64,000 nt of DNA from Brachynemurus nebulosus (taxonomy: Eukaryota; Arthropoda; Insecta; Neuroptera; Myrmeleontidae). This document shows, one piece after another, positions 22,491-32,815 of this stretch. Made by a program: the position numbers and the translations under genes. The notes under the pieces were generated by a model. That model was given only the letters and a program-made list of their open reading frames with translations, did no database searches and had not been told where the DNA came from. Each line of letters begins with the position of its first letter. The stretch's first letter is position 1. The stretch lies in assembly GCA_035578155.1 (NCBI GenBank), contig JAPWDM010000013.1:11929527-11993526 (forward strand), in the 5' to 3' direction.

Positions 22491-23770
22491 AAGAAAATTC
22501 TCATACTTAGATTTTTTCTTATTTTATGAACAAAATTTGGTTCTTATTTGTTTTTATTCTTGGGAGTAAATTTGTTTTTATTCTTGGGAGTAAATTGGGA
22601 AGTTTGAACAAAAGTTTTTTGAAGTACCGTGAGAAAACCTACTAAAGCACAAATTCAAAAATATATTAAAAACTTACAGAATACTTTTTTCCCAAGTATG
22701 ATTTACACTTAATCCTTTCTAAGGTTCCAAAGAATGCGTTTCGAATGACTTAATAAAGATTAACAATTTATTTTGTGGAAAATATTTTAATTTTTTTTAT
22801 TTTTTGAGATCTTATTCGAAAAATTACTAACAAATTTTAGAAAATTTACAAATGTGCATAATGGGAAAATAACTACATATCTATAGGAATATTTATGACT
22901 GAGAAATTTCACATTCTGTAAAGTCACACACGTCCACTGACTCATAATAGTTCATAAATTAATTATTTGAAAGACATGTTTTATGATACAATTGATGTAT
23001 GTATCTATTTTTTAATTTTTATAATGAAAATATGCTTTGGTAAAAAGATTAAAAAAATTAAAAAAATTAATAAATGTTTGTATTAAGAAATTTTTCCAAA
23101 TCCAATTTTGTTAAATATTTTGTTCGCCTTTGTAGTATTGTTATGTAAAAAAAATGTTTTTTGCAAATAAATTCCATTCGTCAAAATGACGCCGATGTGT
23201 GATTAACTTGACTCGTAGACCAACGTATGATTCTAGTATTAGTAATGTTTCAGTACAATACGAAACAATTCATGCTTTTCTTCAGTTATCATAAAAGCAA
23301 ATTTAAAATAAAATAATTTCATTTGGTACTGGTTGCCGAGTGCTCTCTACACGGCACCCTATTTGTGCGAACTCGACTCGTTCCTAGCCTATTTATTTAT
23401 TTATTTATTTATTTTTTTTTGGTCGATCTAAAGTACTGTACTGTATCGTATACCTGCATTTTTTGATAGAAGATTTTTGAATTTGCCTGCTTAAACAGTC
23501 TATGTTACAATTTACCTCAGTAATGTAAACAGATATTTTATTTTTATTTATTTATTTGTTTATTTTTTTTTCTGCCTCTGTCTGTTGCGCGTTGTTTGTT
23601 GTTGTTGCTTGGCTGCTGTTTTGTGCTGCTGTAAATTATGGGTAACATACAGCCGGAATAAATTAATTTATATTTTCTAAAAACACTCAAGAGATATAAT
23701 GTTTCATAAATTTGACTACAACTTTCGTAAAACTCCAAACAATTAATTTTAAGTTATGTTTTAGTAACTA

Positions 23771-23772
<2 letters not shown>
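22491..23772. other. AT-rich stretch with simple repeats
   Basis: Contains a 24-bp tandem pair (TTGTTTTTATTCTTGGGAGT plus AAAT, 22547-22594), a (TTTA)n run (about 23393-23415) and a second TTTA-rich run at 23539-23565. No gene was recognised. The 64-codon minus frame at 23544-23738 is low-complexity Lys/Asn/Gln. Confidence 0.4.

Positions 23773-23834
<62 letters not shown>
23773..23834. repeat. (AT)n microsatellite
   Basis: 62 bp of uninterrupted AT dinucleotide. Confidence 0.97.
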
Positions 23835-23841
<7 letters not shown>

Positions 23842-24239
23842 CACGTTTTACTATGTTTGTATGCAGGGGAAATTATACTTAGATTCCATTACGTATTTGG
23901 TTGGTAATAATGTTCTAACTCTACTAGTCGCATGTGTTTAACGCTTCTGGCATACAAAACACCACGTAATATTATACTAATTTAATGTAACAAAAATATT
24001 AACAAAATATGCTCTACGACACTGTTTAGTAAATTTTCAGGGAAATATATTTTCCGAGATTGGATTACATATAGGGAAAAACTACGTGCAGCAAAAGTAA
24101 ATATAACAAATTCGAAAAGTTGGAATATGTAGTACTTGCTGCTGGACAACTAGAAGTATAGGGTCAGTTGGGGTAATTTAGGTACATAATTTAATTGTTT
24201 TCGAAAATTAATGCCTTCTGGTTCGGCCCTATCATAAAA
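23835..24239. other. No gene seen
   Basis: AT-rich sequence without recognisable features. Confidence 0.4.
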
Positions 24240-24937
24240 TCTATACATATAATAAAATTGTAACGAGACCATTTCTGTACATGGAATATTTTTTGAAAAT
24301 TGTACTGGTACTGTCAATAGTTATCGATGCAGATACCAAGATAGCGAATTTTAGAATTTTTGTCACTGTCTGTCTGTTCACGCATCACGCAAAAACTATT
24401 GGATGGATTTTAGTGAAATTTGGTGTGATGATAACTTATTACTTGGGTCAACATCTAAAATACTTTTTACTCAGGGAAAATTTCTCATTCCCATGGGAAA
24501 ATGGAAAAATCATTTTGAGCATGTGCACACATTAGGCAAAAACTATTAGACGGATTTTAATAAAATTTGATGTGATGATAACTTATTACATAGGTCAACA
24601 TCTAAGATACCCTTTACTCCGGGAAAATGCCTCATTCCCACGGGAAAATAGAAAAACCATTTTGTGCATGTGCATGTATTACGAAAAAATTATTGGACAG
24701 ATTCTTATGAAATTTGGTGTGGTGATAATCTATTACTTGAGTCAACATTTAAGATACTTTTTACTCCAGGAAAATTTCTCATTCACACGGGAAAATAGAA
24801 AAACCATTTTGAGCATGTGCATGCATTACACAAAAATTATTATTCTTTGCAAGTTCTGTATAATTATTACACTTACATATACTTCTCATTAAGTTTATAA
24901 CAGTGCTTTGCGCGAACAACGTCACGGGTACGGCTAG
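24240..24937 (+). mobile_element. Non-autonomous Helitron, 698 bp
   Basis: The 5' end is TCTATACATATAATAAAAT preceded by A. The 3' end is GTCACGGGTACGGCTAG followed by T. This TC...CTAG structure inserted between A and T, with the GGGTAC-GCTAG tail, is the typical insect Helitron form. The usual subterminal hairpin (GCGCGAA...CGCGGG type) is decayed here to GCGCGAACAACGTCACGGG. The interior has the CTGTCTGTCTGTTC segment and a 147-bp tandem repeat array. No Rep/helicase frame is present, so the element depends on a helper elsewhere. Confidence 0.85.
24391..24840. repeat. 147-bp tandem repeats inside the Helitron (3 copies plus a start)
   Basis: The phrase AAAAACTATT (or AAAAATTATT) begins units at 24391, 24538, 24685 and 24832, exactly 147 bp apart. 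Each unit continues with GG-type GATTTTA, TTTGGTGTGATGATAA, GGTCAACAT, TTTTTACTCAGGGAAAAT and GAGCATGTGCA, with scattered substitutions. 147 is divisible by three, so unit 1-3 frames (24281-24535, 24572-24892) look alike; they are not genes. Confidence 0.93.
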
Positions 24938-25270
24938 TTTTTTAATAATTTTGATATACGTTAGCAAACTGACTTTTCGATCATAAAAAATACTTTCTCT
25001 CGAAAACCCGTTTACTCAGAATAACGGTTCAAAAGGTATGTTATGTAATTTTTCCACTCTTTGTCATGGTGTAAAAGAAATTCGAGAAACTTTTAAATTT
25101 TGGCAAATTTTTACAAAAAATATATTTTTTTGAGGTTTCTGGCGGAAATTGGACGTGTCTGGCTGCCAGAACTAGCCCAGGATTGTTGAACTTCTAACGC
25201 TTTCATTAAATTTCATAAAAATAGTATGTTTCATTCGAGAAGCATCGTGCGGATACATATAGACATACAT
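24938..25270. other. No gene seen
   Basis: AT-rich sequence, nothing recognised. Confidence 0.4.
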
Positions 25271-25760
25271 ATACAATGTCTTTCATAAAGTTCGCACCAT
25301 ATGGTAAACTTTTTTACTATTCATATTTTGAAAAATATTTTAGTGGGGCTAGTTGGTGCATCAGTTGCAATGAAAAAGAAGCTAAACACGTCTTACCCCG
25401 TTCTTGCTATTTGGCGGAAAACCGAAAATTTCAAAATTGAAAATTATGAAAAATGGTAATAATTTGAAAAGTACTGATCACATACAAATTTTAGTGAATG
25501 CCATTTTCGGCTTCTAGGGACCTCAAAACAAATTTCCATCGTATTAATTCGATTTTGAAACACTTGAGATATGATTGTTTTCTAAAACTAAAACGGATGA
25601 TAATTTTTATCAGTGGCGATTGAGTCAAAAGTATAGTATACGCATTGAGTTTTGGAAGATTTTTGACTAAATTAAAAAAAAAATATAATAATAACAGAAA
25701 ATAAAAAGATCAAAAGAATTTATTTATGGGTTTGTAACAGGGTTTTGCAAAAAATACGAA
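25271..25760. mobile_element. Single arm of the Tc1-like family at 18588
   Basis: It begins CAATGTCTTTCATAAAGTTC and continues CGCACCATATGG, AAACTTTTTTACTAT, TGGTGCATCAGTTGCAAT and AAAATTTCAAA-type blocks, in the order seen from 18588 inward. No inverted right end was found. Its inner part is R3 copy B (25555-25750). Likely a truncated relic. Confidence 0.6.
25555..25750 (+). repeat. Dispersed repeat R3, copy B
   Basis: Direct counterpart of 22285-22490; shared blocks are listed there. Confidence 0.75.
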
Positions 25761-26374
25761 AATTTTGCACCATGACAATAGTGTAATAGCGGAATTTTCA
25801 GTTTGAAAATTCACTAAAATTAGATATTTCATTCGCTCTTTGGTTCTTCAAGTACCAAACACAACAATCTAACCTATATACATACTATTACCTATATATA
25901 CATAATGCATAAAATTTATCTATATTCCTCCTTGAATCGTTTGTTAAAATTCTCTCCTCTATCGCTTTAACATAATCTATTTTAAAATGGATGCTCTTAG
26001 TATATTTTTTCCGTTGCTTTCAAATCATCGGTTTTGTCGGTATATACCGAGTGAGTGAGTGCAAGCATGTCATCATCCTGAGAATAGTCAACTCCGTCAC
26101 CGTCACGTACGCCAAGGAAATGGTTTGGTCGTTGAGAACGAACGTCACAATTCCAAAAGTTGTCACGAATATTCACTTACACAGGCGACATGAACACTAT
26201 ATTATTATAACACTGACTCTATTGTATCGAGATTTGAATATTAAAGCGGTAGTACCTACTTACTGGCTGATACTGTACCGGTCACGTGACCACAAATCTG
26301 ATTTCTTTTAATATTTCTCGTTCGTATTCAATAAGAGATAGGAATTGGTTGGGGGGGGGGGCACGGGAAAAAAC
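25761..26374. other. No gene recognised; patch of higher GC
   Basis: A patch around 26040-26200 (for example CTCCGTCACCGTCACGTACG) is less AT-rich and holds a 106-codon plus frame (25991-26311) with no recognisable motif. It also contains two GTGA-type direct repeats. Not assigned. Confidence 0.3.
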
Positions 26375-26827
26375 ACAGAACATTATAGAAGTAGTGTACA
26401 TATAAAAATCTGTCGTTTGTAAGGTGCAATGTTGTGCAATTTACACCGCTTCTCATTTAGTCTGTTACTGTTTGTCATAAGAGTCATACTGTTCTTAGTG
26501 TCATTGTTTTTTTAATCAACTCGTCAAAATTTAAAAAAAAATAAATATGAAGTGTGTCGTATTTAAGTGTAAAAATTCTCGAAATGAAGGTATGTTAGTC
26601 ACATAGGTCGGCCATGACAGCATATTTGTGTAGATACAATGATGTGTTTTGTCGTATGTATCGTAATCGTTCGGTAGGAGTAGCGGTGTCCACGTCATTT
26701 GCCGGCGATAGCGGGTACGGTAGTTATGAAATGGGAAATTTAGATTTTGTATATATATGGAAAAAAACGAGGAAACCGAAAGATGGATATGCATATTGTA
26801 TCTACTCTTTTCGTGGAATTATATATA
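26375..26827 (+). repeat. THAP-start repeat family, copy 2
   Basis: Uninterrupted paralogue of 3826-4920; it lacks the hAT insertion and the (TA)n tract. ATG at 26547 opens MKCVVFKCKNSRNE, with Cys3-x4-Cys8-Lys-Asn as in a THAP finger start. It ends at a potential donor AAG|GTATGT (26589/26590). Downstream, 26614-26856 holds an 80-codon frame. The frame's centre (VGVAVSTSFAGDSG) is conserved in copy 1, but DNA similarity alone may explain this. The pogo-like element at 26828 interrupts the downstream end. Confidence 0.55.
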
Positions 26828-27764
26828 GGGTAACTACGGGAGAGATGCCGCAGTAGCCATAGTTCGTCCGTAGATTGATAGATAGTGCTATTGATGGATT
26901 ATATGTTTAAAATAAGTTATCTATTTAAGCTGTATATGGTAACATTTATGATTAGTCCATCAGTTTAGTAATTATACAACTTTATATTATTGAAAAGTAA
27001 GTTTTTTAACATAATATTTTATCAACCATTTAATTCATTAGAATTTAAGAATATATATTTCATTGTTTTAATGAAAATGAGTTTTGTTATTAATTTAGGT
27101 ATATTTTTAAAGTACTGTATAAAATTTTAGGTTGAAATTCCGCACTATGCTTGCTATAGCAACATGCGGCATCTATCCCCACAAAAAGGAGACATGCCTC
27201 GTTTAAAGTTGGTATAGATGCCGCATCATATTACATGTTAAAAACATAGACCTATATAGCTTAATTATGCAATTTTTTTTTTTGGACTGTAAATTATGCC
27301 ACGTAAATATAAAAGATCCATTAATGGATCAGGAAGAGCTCTCATATTAGTGAAGATAACGAAAATAATGATGACTGCCTGTGTATTGAATGTTTTGAAA
27401 GGTACTCAGAAACAAATAAAAATTTGACTGGTTAAGATGCATAAAGTGCCAAAAATGGTTACATATGGCATGCATCATGTATGAAGATGTGTGTAAAATA
27501 CAAAATTTTTAATATGAACTATGCGGCGTCTCACTTTCTTTGATGCGGCATCTCTCCCATAGGTGTGGGAGAGACGCCGCTTTGCAGGCTCTACAAAAAT
27601 GTTAATTATGAATCCTTTATGACTCAAAATTTAAACTTATTTATAAATAATTTTAAAGAACAATGTTTATATTTATTGTGTCCCAAATTCCAAATCAATT
27701 AAATGCTTACTTTAAGAATTATCGAGTGTTTTCAAAATGTGCGGCATCTCTCCCGCATTCACCC
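26828..27764 (+). mobile_element. pogo-like element, 937 bp, TA-flanked
   Basis: It starts GGGTAACTACGGGAGAGATG and ends CATCTCTCCCGCATTCACCC, an imperfect ~25-bp inverted repeat continuing to CCGCA/TGCGG. TA flanks both ends (26826-26827, 27765-27766). The TIR core TGCGGCATCTCTCCC recurs, complete or nearly so, in both orientations near 27165, 27214, 27521, 27543 and 27565. This is the same architecture as the 15216 element, with a different motif. A deletion derivative of the transposase gene lies inside. Confidence 0.85.
27296..27500 (+). pseudogene. Deleted and frameshifted pogo-type transposase
   Basis: The ATG at 27296 opens MPRKYKRSINGSGRAL, a basic start typical of pogo-like transposases. 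The DNA then switches frame to an acidic linker and CIEC (27382-27393). A further frame change gives DWLRCIKCQKWLHMAC (27426-27473). Together these form a C-x2-C ... W-x2-C-x2-C-x2-WLH-x2-C zinc finger of the kind found at the C-terminus of many insect pogo/Tigger transposases. The HTH and DDE domains between are absent. So the locus fuses the two ends of the gene with at least two frame breaks and cannot encode a working enzyme. Confidence 0.7.
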
Positions 27765-28283
27765 TATTATATAAAGAAACTGAAAAATGAAGTCTTTCAT
27801 AATAAATTTATTCAATTTTTACTTACACATAAAAAAATGCCAATCATTGATTTCAAATATTTTTATAATTACAGTAAAACCTGTAGAGTTTTACGTAATT
27901 TGAAATTTTGTACATATCAAATTCCGAAAATCGTCTTAAATAATAATCTATCTAAAAAGCTACAGCAGATAAAATTTCAAGTCAATCGGTTGTAAACTGT
28001 TTTAGCCACCGTGTCAAAAAAAATAGTTTCGAGAAAAACGCATGTGTTTATCGTTGCGTGCATTTATATACCTATCATTAATGCCATCTGTGAGTTATTC
28101 ATCAAAATATAACTAATGTGTAAGGAAAAAAAATTTATCGACCAAGCTGCGAGAGACTTCAAAATATTTTTGAACGTTTTCAATCGCCTAAAATAACTTT
28201 ATTAAGATTTTCAGTCCATAATTTAGGCAAATTAGTATTACTATTTTCACAATATCCAATTTTGAAATATTTCCTGTTCTAAG
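27765..28283. other. No gene seen
   Basis: AT-rich sequence; nothing recognised beyond the flanking element and TSD. Confidence 0.4.
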
Positions 28284-28522
28284 CAGGGCTGGATTTACCT
28301 CTGTGGAGGCCCCGAGGCACTTTTAATGTGGTGGTCCATGAATACTTCACATGTAGAGTCGCCTGAGTGCTTTTGTGGAGCCCCCCTTGGTAAATTCCGA
28401 AAAGGTTGGCGAGCAAAAAAAAGAAAGCGATATTCTATTCCTCAATTTTGAGCTATTATTCGATTTTATTGTGGCGGACGCGGGGAACGTGCCCCAAGTG
28501 CCGTTATGTAAATCCGGCTCTG
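28284..28522. mobile_element. hAT MITE, 239 bp, with perfect 8-bp TSD
   Basis: The left end CAGGGCTGGATTTAC and the right end GTAAATCCGGCTCTG are inverted copies (13 of 15). The perfect 8-bp duplication GTTCTAAG lies at 28276-28283 and 28523-28530. CAGGGCCGGATT-type ends with 8-bp duplications are standard hAT features. The interior is unusually G+C-rich, with GAGGCCCCGAGGCAC, GAGCCCCCCTTGG and CGCGGGG. No coding capacity. The undamaged duplication implies a fairly recent insertion. Confidence 0.92.
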
Positions 28523-28907
28523 GTTCTAAGTCCTTCATTAAAAAATAAACCATCAGTTTCTAGCAGCAAACATAGGAACGGAACATTATATCTAGTTTTT
28601 CTAAAACACATTTAAAACATAAACAAAGATCTAAAGGCGAGCTTTACCCGAAATAAGTGCGTTTACGTAATTTCAAAATTCATAAAATAAATCCTATTAC
28701 CCAATAACATCAACGAAAAAAATTATTAATGTTTAAATAAAATTTTATAAATTCAGAATTTTTTTTTTGGAAACATATTTATAGATATAATTAATTTAAT
28801 TAAATATATTTTATTACATTTTCCAAATAAAATAAAATAATTATGGTCAGTAAAAAAAAATACTTGGAAAAAAATCGATAAATAAAATATAATTAAATAA
28901 ACAACAA
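28523..28907. other. No gene seen
   Basis: AT-rich sequence between the hAT MITE and the giant element. Confidence 0.4.
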
Positions 28908-28915
28908 ATTTATAT

Positions 28916-29398
28916 ACGATGGTGTTTTTAGCAGAAAAAAACTAGCAGAAAAAAACCATGCGTCAACACCATGCGTTAAAAATATTCTTTGAGAATAACA
29001 CAACGATATTTGAATAGCCGAATAGTTAGCACATATCGACTAAATGAACTACCAACATCACGTTTCGTTTATACTATGTACGTACTCACAACATATTGAA
29101 TGATCCAAAATCATCTAATATTTTTGTTCCAAAATAAAACGGAAAAATAACAAAACTGACAAGACTTACCGTTTTGAAATCAACATCGATACTTCACCCA
29201 ACTAATAAACTAATATACAAGAAAAATTCAGAAAATTTTTCGCACCTTAAATATTGGAAAGTAAATGATAAAATATAAAAATTGCTAAATTTTGAATAGC
29301 GCATACGTCAGTTATCGTAAATTAGAACCAAAATTTCGGAAAAAACGGCCAGCCGTCTATTTTTCGTTGGCATGACGTCTTGTTGCCTTGACTCATAG
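28916..29398 (+). repeat. Left unique terminal inverted repeat of giant element
   Basis: Non-satellite terminal segment, repeated inverted at 42136-42642. Near the tip, TAGCAGAAAAAAAC and CCATGCG are each repeated twice, possible binding sites. Differences from the right end include a C/A near 28999, GCCG/GGTG near 29019 and a small A-run length change near 29340. Confidence 0.9.
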
Positions 29399-31864
29399 TA
29401 ACAACCAGTGAAAATTTGAACCAGATCCTATGCGTCGTTTTCTGGCAAATGACGGCAAAAAAAATGTTTTGTTGAAAAATGCGTCTTAAATACATGATTC
29501 GAAGTCCAATTTCGGGAAAACGGCTAGCCGTCTATTTTCTGCTGATATGGTATTTTCTAGCTTATTACATAAGTAATAACTAGCGAAAGTTTGAACCAAA
29601 TCCTGTGCGTCGATTTCTGGCAACTAACAGCCAAAAATTTTTTTTTGTGGAAGTAAGGGCAGTAATACATGATTCGAAGCTCAATTTCGGAAAAACGGCA
29701 AGCCGTCTATTTTCTGCTGGTATGGCGTTTTCTAGCTTATTACATTAGTAATAGCCGGCGAAAGTTTGAACCAGATCCTATGCGTGGTTTTCTGGCAACA
29801 GACGGCCAAAATTTTTTTTTTTGGACGTAAGCGCCTTAAATACATGATTCGAAGTCAAATTTCGGGAAAACGGCTAGCCGTCTATTTTCTGCTGATATGG
29901 TATTTTCTAGCTTATTACATTAGTAATAACCAGCGAAAGTTTGAACCAGATCCTATGCGTGGTTTTCTGGCAAATGACGGCAAAAAAAATGTTTTGTTGA
30001 AAAATGCGCCTTAAAAACATGATTCGAAGTCAAATTACGGGAAAACGGCAAGCCGTCTATTTTCTGCTGGTATGGCGTTTTCTAGCTTATTACATTAGTA
30101 ATAACCAGCGAAAGTTTGAACCAGATCCTATGCGTGGTTTTCTGGCAATTGACGGCCAAAAATTTTTTTTGTGGAAGTAAGGGCTGCAATACATGATTCG
30201 AAGCTCAATTTCGGGAAAAGGCCTAGCCGTCTATTTCCTGCTGGTATGGCGTTTTCTAGCTTATTACATTGGTAATAGCCGGCGAAAGTTTGAACCAGAT
30301 CCTATGCGTGGTTTTCTGGCAATTGACGGCCAAAAATTTTTTTTGTGGAAGTAAGGGCTGTAATACATGATTTGAAGCTCAATTTCGGGAAAAGGGCTAG
30401 CCGTCTATTTTCTGCTGGTATGGCGTTTTCTAGCTTATATTGTTAGTAATAATCAGCGAAAGTTTGAACCAGATCCTATGCGTGGTTTTCTGGCAAATGA
30501 CGGCAAAAAAATGTTTTGTTGAAAAATGCGCCTTAAAAACATGATTCGAAGTCAAATTTCGGGAAAACGGCTAGCCGTCTATTTTCGGTTGGTATGGCGT
30601 TTTCTAGCTTATATTGTTAGTAATAATCAGCGAAAATTTGAACCAGATCCTATGCGTGGTTTTCTGGCAATTGACGGCCAAAAATTTTTTTTTGTGGAAG
30701 TAAGCGCTGTAATACATGATTCGAAGTCCAATTGCGGGAAAACGGCTAGCCGTCTATTTTCTGCTGGTATGGCGTTTTCTAGCTTATTATATTAGAAATA
30801 AGCAGTGTGAACCAGATCCTATGCGTGGTTTTCTGGCAATTGAAGGCCAAAAATTTTTTTTGTGGAAGTAAGCGGCTGTAATACATGATTCGAAGTCCAA
30901 TTGCGGGAAAACGGCTAGCCGTCTATTTTCTGCTGGTATGGCGTTTTCTAGCTAATTACATTAGTAATAACCAGCGAAAGTTTGAACCAGATCCTATGCG
31001 TTGTTTTCTGGCAATTGACGGCCGAAAATTTTTTTTTGTGGAGATAAGGGCTGTAATACATGATTTGAAGCTCAATTTCGGGAAAAGGGCTAGCCGTCTA
31101 TTTTCTGCTGGTATGGCGTTTTCTAGCTTATATTGTTAGTAATAATCAGCGAAAGTTTGAACCAGATCCTATGCGTGGTTTTCTGGCAAATGACGGCAAA
31201 AAATGTTTTGTTGAAAAATGTGCCTTAAAACCATGATTCGAAGTCAAATTTCGGGAAAACGGCTAGCCGTCTATTTTCTGCTGGTATGGCGTCTTCTGGC
31301 TTATTACATTAGTAATAACCAGCGAAAGTTTGAACGAGATCCTATGCGTGGTTTTCTGGCAAATGACGGCAAAAAAATGTTTTGTTGAAAAATGCGCCTT
31401 AAAAACATGATTCGAAGTCAAATTTCAGGAAAACGGCAAGCCGACTATTTTCTGCTGGTATGGCGTTTTCTAGCTTATTACATTAGTAATAACCAGCCAA
31501 AATTTGAACCAGATCCTATGCGTGGTTTTCTGGCAATTGACGGCCAAAAATTTTTTTTTGTTGAAGTAAGCGCCTGTAATACATGATTCGAAGTCCAATT
31601 TCGGGAAAACGGCAAGCCGTCTATTTTCTGCTGGTATGGCATCTTCTGGCTTATTACATTAGTAATAACCAGCGAAAGTTTGAACCAGATCCTATGCGTG
31701 GTTTTCTGGCAACAGTCGGCCAAATTTTTTTTTTGTTTTGGACGTAAGCGCCTTAAATACATAATTCGAAGTCCAATTTCGGGAAAACGGCTAGCCGTCT
31801 ATTTTCTGCTGGTATGGGGTTTTCTAGCTTATTACATTAGTAATAACCACCGAAAGTTTGAGCC
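29399..31864 (+). repeat. Left satellite array, 14 monomers of ~175 bp
   Basis: GATCC(T)-anchored monomer positions counted at 29424, 29599, 29774, 29949, 30124, 30298, 30472, 30646, 30815, 30990, 31165, 31338, 31512 and 31688. Spacings are 173-176 bp, with one 169-bp unit that has lost part of its GCGAAAGTT box. Each monomer carries the 10-bp palindrome CGGCTAGCCG or a one-base variant, CTATTTTCTGCTGGTATGG, and usually the ATTAC-x4-GTAAT palindrome. Since 175 is not a multiple of three, reading frame cannot run through successive monomers. The recurrent 60-90 codon frames here are artefacts. Confidence 0.95.
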
Positions 31865-32815
31865 AGCTGTATTTACCTAGTACAGATTATATTTTTTTTT
31901 ACAATTTTACTTTTTCTATATAAGGTTGTAACTTTCTGGAATATTCGAGCACATTCGAGAAGGGAACATCAAGAAGGCGACAACAACAGGTACGTCATTT
32001 TTATTAGATGCAACAAATGACATTTCGAAACCCCCATTGAGTACAGCAATTAGTCAGTTATTTCGGAAGATACAGTCGGTATGGTTCAATCAGTTGGATA
32101 TACGAATTGAAAACATTCAGTCAGTTTATCAGCAGTGGAATTGAGCAAAGAATTGGACAACGAACTGGACAGGGATATATGGAACTCACTATAATTTTTC
32201 TTAATTGTTAACGGAACTTCTTGATTATTATGTCTACTTTTTGAAAAGTGTTGGGTGCTAAAGATTGGCGGTCATTTTCACTTATTAGGATTAGTTTAAG
32301 ATTATCAATTTTAAGTACTTAAGTTACTATAGTACCTACAGGCATTGCTTTAAAAAAAATGGTATGTTTCATTGTTTACGCATTATTCAGTCTAGAGGCG
32401 TTTTGTTTACCGCTAGTGAATATGCAGCCTAAAATATCATAAAATTTCTTGGATTTTCCACATATTAACTGTCTATCTTATTTACACTATGAAAGGAACG
32501 CCCACCAAAAATATTTACTTGTTTAAATTTAAAATATTTTATTCCTTCATTATTATTATACCTGTACGAGTGCAATTGTCCTGCATCCTTTTCAATACCA
32601 ATTTCAAATGTGGTTTGTATCGACAATTAAATTGTTGCAAAATAAAAATTTTGGATTTTCCCAATCACGTGAACAACCCCTTAAAATAAAATATAATTAA
32701 AAAATTTGCGTACGGTGGTTGTAGGAATGTTAGATCCCACCTCCACGTTGCAAATCTTATCGCCGAATGTCCATCACGTCCCATCATGTTAGTGTCAAGA
32801 GAAAATACAGGGTTA
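31865..32815 (+). other. Non-satellite core of giant element
   Basis: About 950 bp separate the two arrays. No transposase frame of useful length exists. Near the left edge is TATATAAG (31917-31924), followed by TTCTGGAATATTC (31934-31946), a perfect three-unit heat-shock element (TTC-x2-GAA-x2-TTC). A further TTCGAGAA lies at 31954-31961. CAG|GTACGT (31989/31990) is a good splice-donor match. A frame through this leader and past it is open for about 60 codons to TGA at about 32143 if the donor is not used. This may be a promoter and first exon left from a deleted gene, or chance. The right half (32480-32815) has no recognisable feature. Confidence 0.4.
31917..31990 (+). promoter_or_regulatory. 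Putative TATA / heat-shock-element / splice-donor cluster
   Basis: TATATAAG, then a consensus trimeric heat-shock element 10 bp downstream, a dimeric TTC-x2-GAA, and CAG|GTACGT lie within 75 bp. Heat-shock elements normally sit upstream of TATA, so the order is odd. It might function as a bidirectional or downstream element, or mean nothing. Based on consensus matching only. Confidence 0.3.

Noticed and set aside
24281..24892. Two similar plus frames (84 and 106 codons) as a tandem gene pair
   Set aside because: Their similarity comes from the 147-bp Helitron repeats, which happen to keep frame.
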